From positions 1 through 12,956 of the forward strand of contig JBBIKH010000092.1 of the NCBI GenBank assembly GCA_037445575.1: 12,956 nt of DNA, read 5' to 3'. The notes beneath the pieces were generated by a model. The model did no database searches, was not told the DNA's origin, and saw only the letters and a list, made by a program, of their open reading frames with translations. The stretch's first letter is position 1, and each line of letters starts with the position of its first letter. Below, piece after piece: positions 7,540 through 12,956 of the stretch. This DNA comes from Oleimicrobium sp037445575 (lineage in GTDB: Bacteria; Zhuqueibacterota; Zhuqueibacteria; JANLFK01; Oleimicrobiaceae). The translations under genes were made by a program, and so were the position numbers.

Positions 7540-8370
7540 GTGCGCTTTGAGACCCTCGGAACAAGGCTGTTGGTTGCAGGCATCTTCATTCCCCTCATCC
7601 TCTTCACCACGCTCAAGGGCGGATGGGCATTTGTGGTGCTCATCACGATCATCGTCGGGTTTGCCACTGCTGAGTTCTATGCCCTGGCCCGACGCAAAGG
7701 CACAAGCCCGCAGGCTGCCGTTGGCATTGTCGCCAGTCTCGCTGTGCCGGCGCTCCTGTTCCGCGGGGGCGCCCAACCGCTGTGGCTCTTCTTGGGCGCC
7801 TTTACCCTCATCACCGCCTGCGTGGAACTCTTTCGCAATCGAGGCTCCAACACCTTGAACTTGGGCGTGACGTTGTGCGGCCTGCTCGTCGTGCCGGTCC
7901 TGCTGGGCCACTTGATCCTCATCCGCGAGCTCCCGGTAGCTGGAGCGCGGCCTTACGACCAGGGCGGTCGCTGGATCGTGCTCATGCTCCTCACCGTCTG
8001 GGTGTGCGACACGGCGGCCTACGCCCTGGGCACCGCCTTCGGCAAGCACAAGCTCTTCCCGCGCATCAGCCCCAACAAGACGTGGGAAGGGGCAGTGGCG
8101 GGTTTTGTGGCGGCGCTGGTGTGCGCCTGGGGGTGCCACGAACTCTTCGTAACCGGCCTGCGCCTGGTGGACTCCCTGGCGCTCGGCGCGCTGTGCGGCA
8201 CAGCAGGGCAATTGAGTGATTTGGTCGAATCGCAGTTCAAACGCGACGCAGGGGTAAAGGACTCTTCAACGCTCATCCCGGGGCACGGCGGCATGCTGGA
8301 CCGCTTTGACAGCTTCATCATCCTCGCCCCACTGGCCTACTACTACCTGCGCTTTGTAGCCTTGGTTTGA
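7540..8370 (+). CDS. cdsA: Phosphatidate cytidylyltransferase (CDP-diglyceride synthase) CdsA
   Basis: This is a 276-residue polytopic inner-membrane enzyme making CDP-diacylglycerol from phosphatidate and CTP, the branch point for bacterial phospholipids. It has about seven or eight hydrophobic segments. WVCDTAAYALG places the conserved Asp at 147, followed by FPRISPNKTWEG (163-174). The full family signature spans 221-247: SQFKRDAGVKDSS, then PGHGGMLDRFD, including Lys224, Arg225, Lys230, Asp231, His239 and Asp244. The GTG start is set by AAGGAGG. It follows pyrD by 19 bases and is the last gene of the plus-strand block. The usual neighbours uppS and dxr are not beside it. Confidence 0.95.
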   Translation: MRFETLGTRLLVAGIFIPLILFTTLKGGWAFVVLITIIVGFATAEFYALARRKGTSPQAAVGIVASLAVPALLFRGGAQPLWLFLGAFTLITACVELFRNRGSNTLNLGVTLCGLLVVPVLLGHLILIRELPVAGARPYDQGGRWIVLMLLTVWVCDTAAYALGTAFGKHKLFPRISPNKTWEGAVAGFVAALVCAWGCHELFVTGLRLVDSLALGALCGTAGQLSDLVESQFKRDAGVKDSSTLIPGHGGMLDRFDSFIILAPLAYYYLRFVALV

Positions 8371-9082
8371 GGGACGAGCGATTCCACGTCCACAACGGAG
8401 CACCTACGCCGCCGGACGCAGCGCGAGCACACCGATTGGGCCGCCCGCCAGGCTTCTGCTTCCTGCCCGAGCACCCAGGGAAGTCGGGGAGGCAAACTGC
8501 GGCTTCTCGTGGCCACAGGCAGGTTGCTACGCCTCGGCCTTTGCTCTTCTCCCGGACCGGAATGCTGCCACGGCTCCTCAACCGTCGGCACAGCCATAGG
8601 CGGACCGGACCCTCCCGCACTGCGGACCTCACGCCGGCGTCCGTTCATGGTGTACCTACCGGGCAATTGCCGCTCACTCGGGCCAGCTTCAGGGTCTACG
8701 CCGGACACGCGCCAGCACCTGCCGCCTAGCTGCCGACGGACCTCCGGGCGTGCCGAGCTGGCCAGCGCCCTCGCATCCCTCCGGGCCAAGAACTTGCCAA
8801 TCGCGGGGGCAAGCTCGCCTTGCCACCCGTAGGCACGGTTGACCCGCCTGTTCCAAACGTTCGCCGGTCGGATGTTCCGCGCAGAAGGTCCAAGCCGTGG
8901 AGCCAAGGAGAGGAGGCAGCAACCGAGGGTCACTTCATGGAAGCGCATAGTCGCTCTTGGCTGCGGAGCCCCAGGTGCCTGTTACAAGGTCTGCCCAGCT
9001 CCTGCAGCCTACACTGGCGCATGCGCACCGCAGGTGGTCGGGGCTACCCCCAGGAGAGGCCGTCGGCTAAGAGGTAGGCTCT
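8371..9082. other. Convergent intergenic region without a convincing gene (about 710 bases)
   Basis: The region lies between cdsA (plus) and the M55 peptidase (minus). Open frames exist on both strands, the longest a 201-codon minus frame at 8343-8948, but their translations are rich in Arg, Pro, Ser and Gly, lack domains and run into cdsA. Small symmetric elements are visible: a hairpin with GGACG (8372-8376) and CGTCC (8387-8391); a stem-loop at 8564-8594; the palindrome ACGCCGGCGT at 8631-8640; the arms CTTGCC/GGCAAG/CTTGCC at 8793-8824; and GCGCATGCGC at 9017-9026. No stem followed by a U-tract was found for either converging operon. It may be a decayed gene or an unrecognised structured RNA. 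I looked for the RNase P GAGGAAAGTCC box and the SRP and tmRNA signatures on both strands and did not see them. Confidence 0.6.
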
Positions 9083-9898
9083 CTACACGTTGGCGATGCG
9101 AAAGGCGGCCACAAACGCGCGGTAGGCGGTAAGAAAGTCATGCCCCTCAAAACTGACGGTGCACCCCCCTTCGCGCTGCACGCCTGGGATGCTGGCAGCC
9201 ATATCTGCCTGTTCCGTCTTTTGGAAATCGATGGCGAGGCGAACCGGTTCCTCGAAGCGGAGGGGCTGTTTATCACTCAGGTGCTGAATAGCGCGCTTGG
9301 CCATCAGGCGAATCTCTTCCAGGGTCTTGGCAAAGGGGAAGCAGCGCGCCGCCGTGCGGGAAACACCCTCTTTGACCACCACCGTCTCGATGGTGGGGAG
9401 CAAGGCCTTTGCTTCTCGCGCCAGCGCCGCATCTCCCGTCACCAGAGCGGCCGGCACGCCAAAGTGCCCCGCCACCCCGGCACTCAATCCGAATTCGCCC
9501 ACCGACAGATCATTGACGCGTACGTCGTGAATGACCGAGGCGGCAAAGGTGTGGTCCAACACCGCCCCCTCGGTGCCGGTCTTGGCGTGGTAGCCGATGA
9601 AGAAGGCCGCATCAAACGAGCTCTCCAAACCCTCCATCATGGATAGCAGCTTGTGCGTGCCGCTGAGCAACGTGGCCTTGGGGTGCAGGCGGTCGATGAG
9701 CAGGTTGGTCATGTGGTGGTGCGCATCGTTCACCAAGACTTCGCGCGCCCCACCCTGAATTGCTCCTTCCACCGCCGCGTTCACTTCCTGGATCATCCAC
9801 TCGCGCGCCTGGGCGTAGGCCGGAGAAGAGGGGAGCACTTGTTCCAGCAATACCACCCCGTTCACCCCTTCCAGATCCGCTGAGATAAAGACCCTCAT
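9083..9898 (-). CDS. M55 family metallopeptidase (DppA-type D-aminopeptidase)
   Basis: This is a 271-residue cytoplasmic zinc peptidase of the family typified by Bacillus subtilis DppA, which cleaves N-terminal D-residues from short peptides. The signature residues fall at almost the same numbers as in DppA: SADLEG with Asp8 and Glu10, NDAHHH with His60, GYHA with His104, LDHTF with His116 (the catalytic His115 equivalent), and GEFG with Glu135 (the Glu133 equivalent). ATG 9898 has GGCAGG (9906-9911) upstream with about seven bases of spacing. The gene is 28 bases downstream of the M29-like aminopeptidase gene, so they are probably co-transcribed. With the OPT transporter upstream, a role in degrading imported or cell-wall-derived peptides is inferred. 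The true substrate is unknown, since many M55 members are uncharacterised. The symbol dppA is withheld because it also names a transporter protein. Confidence 0.92.
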   Translation of the reverse strand: MRVFISADLEGVNGVVLLEQVLPSSPAYAQAREWMIQEVNAAVEGAIQGGAREVLVNDAHHHMTNLLIDRLHPKATLLSGTHKLLSMMEGLESSFDAAFFIGYHAKTGTEGAVLDHTFAASVIHDVRVNDLSVGEFGLSAGVAGHFGVPAALVTGDAALAREAKALLPTIETVVVKEGVSRTAARCFPFAKTLEEIRLMAKRAIQHLSDKQPLRFEEPVRLAIDFQKTEQADMAASIPGVQREGGCTVSFEGHDFLTAYRAFVAAFRIANV

Positions 9899-9927
9899 AC
9901 CTTTGCCTGCCTCTCTGCGTCAATTGT

Positions 9928-10881
9928 TCAGACCATCACCTGTCCGTGGTCAACTACGACTTTGCCATCGATTTCCAGCGTCGGTGCGAACAGGATCCCA
10001 TCGACGTGCAGGGGCACGTTAACGCTGCCGCCGAAGGAGCGGTTGTTGCCAAGTCCGATGTGGGCAGTGCCCAGCACTTTGCGATCCTCCGCAAGGCAGC
10101 CGGTGATGCGGGCACCAGCATTGGTGCCGATCCCCAGCTCTGCCACGGTGCGCGCCTCTGGGCCGAACGCCCGGAGCTGCTCGCGAAGCCTGGCACATGC
10201 CTCGCCGCCGTGCACTGCCACAGCGCGCCCCTCTTTCACGTCCAGGATCACCGGGTGATCCGGCCGCGCGCAGCCGCCAAGACCGTGCTCGATCACGATG
10301 CGCCCGCGCGTCTCCCCCGGCAGCGGCCCGATGCATGCCATGCCCGCCGGCATGCTGGAATAGGCCCCACGCTTTTGCGCCATGCCGGTGTCGGCGATGC
10401 CCTTCCTGCCCTCCAGTGAAAACCAGGCGTCGGTGCCAGCCGGATTGGTCAGGTGGGCTCTGCGGCCGATGGTGAGAATGTCGGCCAACTTGCGCGTGCG
10501 CCGGGCCAGCTCTCCATAGTCCACATCCACGGCGCGGCGAAGGGCGTCAGCCGTGACGCCAGACATGTCCAGCACGCGTGCGCCGCGGCGCGAGGCCATG
10601 CGACGCGCCTCACTGTGCTGCGACGCACGCGAGGTCACCAGCAGCACCACGTCGGCAAGCGCCATGATGCGGCTCACCGATGCCGGCGGCTCGTCCCCAT
10701 CTCGCTCAGGCGCAGGTACCTCCACCAAAATCGCGTCGCGACTGACGCGGAGGGCGGTCGACCACAGGAGGCGCGCCAACTCCATCGCCGGCGCATCCGC
10801 GACTACGACAACCGATTCCGTTTGCTTGGCGTCCAGGCACTGGGTCAAGGCCAGGCGCGCCGCGCGTTGGAGCTTTGTCAT
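9928..10881 (-). CDS. M29/AmpS-like aminopeptidase family protein
   Basis: From ATG 10881 this is 317 residues. The C-terminal half carries the metal-site pattern of the thermophilic aminopeptidase (AmpS, M29, COG2309) superfamily: NPAGTD (146-151), VAELGIGTNAGARITG with Glu248, a short helix with Glu265, GTAHIGLGNN with His274, SFGG, and PLHVDG with His292 and Asp294. Which of these bind metal is inferred from the family. The N-terminal half is a more variable alpha/beta region. It is shorter than classic AmpS proteins (about 400 residues), so it belongs to a divergent branch, and aminopeptidase activity is likely but not certain. An in-frame ATG at 10929 would add 16 residues but has no ribosome site; ATG 10881 is preceded by GGAGGGAG (10883-10890). 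It is the first gene of a two-peptidase operon. Confidence 0.85.
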   Translation of the reverse strand: MTKLQRAARLALTQCLDAKQTESVVVVADAPAMELARLLWSTALRVSRDAILVEVPAPERDGDEPPASVSRIMALADVVLLVTSRASQHSEARRMASRRGARVLDMSGVTADALRRAVDVDYGELARRTRKLADILTIGRRAHLTNPAGTDAWFSLEGRKGIADTGMAQKRGAYSSMPAGMACIGPLPGETRGRIVIEHGLGGCARPDHPVILDVKEGRAVAVHGGEACARLREQLRAFGPEARTVAELGIGTNAGARITGCLAEDRKVLGTAHIGLGNNRSFGGSVNVPLHVDGILFAPTLEIDGKVVVDHGQVMV

Positions 10882-10882
10882 A

Positions 10883-10890
10883 CTCCCTCC
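10883..10890 (-). promoter_or_regulatory. Shine-Dalgarno site that decides the M29-like gene start
   Basis: On the minus strand GGAGGGAG precedes ATG 10881 by one base (GGAGG by four). The in-frame ATG at 10929 lacks such a site, so the shorter protein is chosen. Confidence 0.7.
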
Positions 10891-10976
10891 ACGCTTCTTG
10901 TCTACTTCGCCTGTGACCACCCTCCTCATCGACGCCCGTCATCCTCCACCCCGACCTTTCCGCCACCACAAGAAGA

Positions 10977-11007
10977 GCCCCCTCGGTGGCACGCACACCG
11001 AGGGGGC
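10977..11007 (-). terminator. 12-bp hairpin with pyrimidine-rich tail (terminator or attenuator)
   Basis: The arms 10977-10988 and 10996-11007 are perfectly complementary (GCCCCCTCGGTG and CACCGAGGGGGC) around a 7-base loop. On the minus strand the stem is followed by TCTTCTTGTGG, a broken U-rich tail; on the plus strand no U-tract follows. It lies 95 bases upstream of the M29-like start, so it could end a short leader transcript or act as an attenuator. Confidence 0.6.
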
Positions 11008-11015
11008 CGACTACA

Positions 11016-11054
11016 ACGCTATTGGCAATGCCCCTGTGCCCCACGCTATTGCCA
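11016..11054. repeat. Direct repeat ACGCTATTGSCA, two copies with internal dyads
   Basis: ACGCTATTGGCA (11016-11027) and ACGCTATTGCCA (11043-11054) differ at one base and start 27 bases apart. GGCAAT (11024-11029) can also pair with ATTGCC (11048-11053), and the first copy contains the dyad ATTGgCAAT. They lie immediately upstream of the 12-bp hairpin in minus-strand order and could be an operator or part of an RNA fold. Confidence 0.4.
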
Positions 11055-11060
11055 CAAAAT

Positions 11061-11097
11061 GCGCCCACCGCATCCTGGCTCCAGGCACATGGGGCGC
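11061..11097. other. Nested hairpin, candidate RNA structure
   Basis: An outer stem GCGCCC (11061-11066) with GGGCGC (11092-11097) encloses an inner stem CCTGG (11074-11078) with CCAGG (11081-11085). All pairs are Watson-Crick, and one extra A-T pair is possible across a bulge. This is consistent with a folded leader or small RNA read on the minus strand. Strand and function cannot be decided from sequence alone. Confidence 0.35.
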
Positions 11098-11234
11098 CCC
11101 GTGAGGAAAATGCGCTTTTCGCCCATCGCTGCGCCAGGCCAAGGGTGCACGCCTTTGAACCCTCCTGCCCGCCATACCCACCCACGCGCACAGAAGGTCC
11201 TCGCTCCCTGACCGTTTGGGCCCCTTGGCCATGG

Positions 11235-11257
11235 AAAAACCCCCACTCTGTTGGGGG
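11235..11257 (-). terminator. Intrinsic terminator of the OPT transporter gene
   Basis: On the minus strand CCCCCA, a 6-base loop and TGGGGG form a GC-rich stem followed directly by TTTTT (plus strand A at 11235-11239). It lies about 90 bases past the OPT stop codon, which is the expected place and orientation. Confidence 0.72.
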
Positions 11258-11346
11258 CGAAAGGGCCGCCCCCCTTCTTGCCTCCTTCAACCCTATCCCG
11301 TACCTGTGCCGCCGCGGCGCGGCAGGCAGAGTTGGCGCTCCGGAGG

Positions 11347-12956
11347 CTACATCACCGCTGGCGCCGCCGGCTCGTCCGGATCACCTGCATTGCCCAGCGG
11401 CACCTTGACCAACAGAAAACCCAGTGCCACGATCACCAGCACGCTTACCAAGAACGAAGAGTCCTTCCAGAGAACCGGGATGGTGACGCCGAAGAAGACA
11501 AGGGCTGCCACCAACAAACCCACCAGCGCCTCGCCGGCAATCAGGCCGGAGGCAAGCAAGATGCCACGGTTCTCGATGCGCGTCTTCTGGTTCTCGTTGT
11601 ACTTGCGCCGCGCGACGATCACGTCGATGACCCAACGGATAATCCCGCCCACGAAGATGGCGGCGACTGTCTCAAACGACAGGTACATGCCTACACAGAC
11701 CAACATGGGGCTGCGCACCTGCACCAAAATGAAGCCGATCGCCAACAAGATGCCGACGATGATAAGCGGCCACACCATCTGGCCGCCGACAATGCCCTGG
11801 GACAGCTTGGCCATCAAGGTCGCCTGGGGGGCAGCCAGCACGTCACCGCCGAATCCGCCATGGTAGCCTTTGATCTCGGCCATCTTCAAGTCGCCGGCGT
11901 TAAGGATGAACAGTGGTATCCACATCACCAGCGCGGAGATGAGCACGCCGATAAAGTCGCCCACCTGCATCCGCCAGGGCGTGCCGCCGAGGATGTGCCC
12001 CACCTTCAGGTCCTGCAGCATCTCGCCTGCCACCGCCGCCGACACGCAGATCACCCCTGCCACCGCCAGCACGGCAATAACTCCTGGCGTGCCGGTGGCG
12101 CCGAGAATCACCATGAGCACGGCTGCCACCACCAAGGTGGACAAGGTGAGCCCAGAGATGGGGTTATTGGAGGAACCGATCAACCCCACAAGGTAGCCGG
12201 ACACTGCCGCAAAGAAGAACCCGGCCACCATCATCACCAACGCCGCCACCAGGGCCGGGGCCAACGCCTCTGGCGCCATGCCCATGAACCACCAGTACAC
12301 GAGGAAGGTGACCACGCCCACGGCTGCCAGCCCTGCGAAGACGATCTTGATGTTGATGTCGCGATCGGTGCGCAACGTCGTCTGCTGCGCCGACGCCGCC
12401 TTGCGCACATCCTCCACCGACCGTTTGATGCCGCCGGCAAGGCTCTTGCGCATGCGGAACAGGGTAAAGGCCGCACTCATAAGCATGCCGCCGATGGCGA
12501 TGGGTCGCACCGCGTTGGCAAAGAGGTTCTTGGCTACGTCGGTCCAGGTCATCGCGCCGGCTTCTACCGTCGCGGCGTACTGCGGGGCAAGCAGGAGCAT
12601 CAACAGGGGCACGAACAGCCCCCACGACAGTGCGCCACCGGCAAAGTTGAGCGCCGCCAGGCGCGGGCCAATGATGTACCCCACGCCCAGGAAGGCTGGG
12701 CTCAGAGCAGGCGTCTTTAGCAGGAACCCACCGCCGCTCTCCACGCCGCCAAAGCCCTTCGTCGCCGTGCCAGGGATGATCTTCTTAGCGACCTGCACAA
12801 AATGCTCCCACTTGCCGGCAAAGATGTTCACCGTTTTGAGCGCTTCCACCAGCCCGCCGATACCCATGGCGTAGAAAAGATACTGCGCACCCGAGGTGCC
12901 ACCGCGACCCGCCTTGTGGATTTCCCCTGCGGCCACCGACTCGGGGAAGGGGAGCT
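11347..12956 (-). CDS. OPT family oligopeptide transporter, 5' partial
   Basis: This is a proton-coupled oligopeptide (or metal-chelate) transporter of the inner membrane. The frame is open through the right edge. The first visible residues read LPFPESVAAGEIHKAG, matching the conserved OPT motif normally about 140-160 residues into the protein, so the N-terminus is missing and the GTG at 12936 is not a real start. Roughly 535 residues are in view, with about twelve hydrophobic segments. Family motifs include SNNPISGLTLST, GEMLQDLKVGHILGGTPWR and the late GILLASGLIAGEALVG helix. It ends with a short Pro/Ala-rich tail at TAG 11347. A terminator follows, so the downstream peptidases probably have their own promoter or depend on read-through. 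The substrate cannot be read from sequence; the peptidase neighbours favour peptides. Confidence 0.94.
   Translation of the reverse strand, partial: LPFPESVAAGEIHKAGRGGTSGAQYLFYAMGIGGLVEALKTVNIFAGKWEHFVQVAKKIIPGTATKGFGGVESGGGFLLKTPALSPAFLGVGYIIGPRLAALNFAGGALSWGLFVPLLMLLLAPQYAATVEAGAMTWTDVAKNLFANAVRPIAIGGMLMSAAFTLFRMRKSLAGGIKRSVEDVRKAASAQQTTLRTDRDINIKIVFAGLAAVGVVTFLVYWWFMGMAPEALAPALVAALVMMVAGFFFAAVSGYLVGLIGSSNNPISGLTLSTLVVAAVLMVILGATGTPGVIAVLAVAGVICVSAAVAGEMLQDLKVGHILGGTPWRMQVGDFIGVLISALVMWIPLFILNAGDLKMAEIKGYHGGFGGDVLAAPQATLMAKLSQGIVGGQMVWPLIIVGILLAIGFILVQVRSPMLVCVGMYLSFETVAAIFVGGIIRWVIDVIVARRKYNENQKTRIENRGILLASGLIAGEALVGLLVAALVFFGVTIPVLWKDSSFLVSVLVIVALGFLLVKVPLGNAGDPDEPAAPAVM

Larger units (their letters stand above)
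10882..11346 (-). other. Intergenic region between the OPT gene and the peptidase operon; candidate structured leader
   Basis: About 465 bases without a credible protein gene. In minus-strand order it holds the OPT terminator, a nested hairpin (11061-11097), a near-perfect direct repeat (11016-11054), a 12-bp hairpin (10977-11007), then about 95 bases to the peptidase start. Minus frames such as 11011-11232 begin inside the terminator and have no ribosome site or recognisable domain. No convincing -35/-10 pair was identified. Confidence 0.5.

Noticed and set aside
8343..8948. 201-codon minus frame in the convergent region
   Set aside because: Rich in Arg, Ser, Pro and Gly, no domain, overlaps the 3' end of cdsA; not protein-like enough to annotate.
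8371..9082. RNase P RNA, SRP RNA or tmRNA in the convergent region
   Set aside because: Core signature sequences were looked for on both strands and not found by eye.
8839..9132. 97-codon plus frame with several cysteines (GCGAPGACYKVCPAPAA)
   Set aside because: It runs into the M55 gene on the other strand; the Cys spacing fits no family I know and the composition matches the surrounding non-coding DNA.
11011..11232. 73-codon minus frame between the OPT gene and the peptidases
   Set aside because: It starts inside the terminator, has no ribosome site and its translation resembles no protein family; the stretch looks structural instead.
11251..12720. 489-codon plus-strand frame opposite the OPT gene
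   Set aside because: The translation is dominated by His, Gln and Asp from antisense reading of hydrophobic codons; the minus frame has clear OPT motifs.

Overview
The window is GC-rich bacterial chromosome with dense coding and two convergent gene blocks. No plasmid, phage, IS element, CRISPR array, tRNA or rRNA was seen. The best clue to the organism is the pair of large envelope TPR proteins. One joins a PorV/PorQ-like beta-barrel N-terminus to TPRs. The other is a lipoprotein whose mature N-terminus reads CAYYNTFYNAEQAF, a style I associate with the FCB superphylum (Bacteroidetes/Chlorobi-like and related candidate phyla such as KSB1, Calditrichota or Zixibacteria). This placement is an inference from protein style, not a measured phylogeny.

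Plus-strand block (left edge to 8370): eight genes separated by at most about 30 bases or overlapping, so probably one operon. In order: a 5'-truncated beta-barrel/TPR protein; a small membrane-anchored NusG domain II protein; a Gx transporter (heptaprenyl diphosphate synthase component I family) membrane protein; a SIR2 deacylase with the Tyr/Arg signature of desuccinylases; a 697-residue TPR lipoprotein; pyrK and pyrD, which encode the two subunits of NAD-dependent type 1B dihydroorotate dehydrogenase; and cdsA, CDP-diacylglycerol synthase. Several starts are set by Shine-Dalgarno placement: GTG 2954 for the sirtuin, TTG 6603 for pyrD and GTG 7540 for cdsA.

Convergence zone (8371-9082): about 710 bases with no convincing gene. 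It holds small hairpins and palindromes and no clear U-tract terminator.

Minus-strand block (right edge down to 9083): a right-truncated OPT-family oligopeptide transporter, its intrinsic terminator, a roughly 350-base structured non-coding stretch, then two peptidases 28 bases apart: an M29/AmpS-like aminopeptidase and an M55 (DppA-type) D-aminopeptidase. Together they look like a peptide uptake and hydrolysis module, possibly for peptides containing D-residues.

No clearly new defence or biosynthetic system is visible. The points most worth following are the 51-residue repeat architecture of the first protein, the translationally coupled NusG-II/Gx/sirtuin trio, the peptide-scavenging module, and the structured leader with a 12-bp hairpin upstream of the aminopeptidase.
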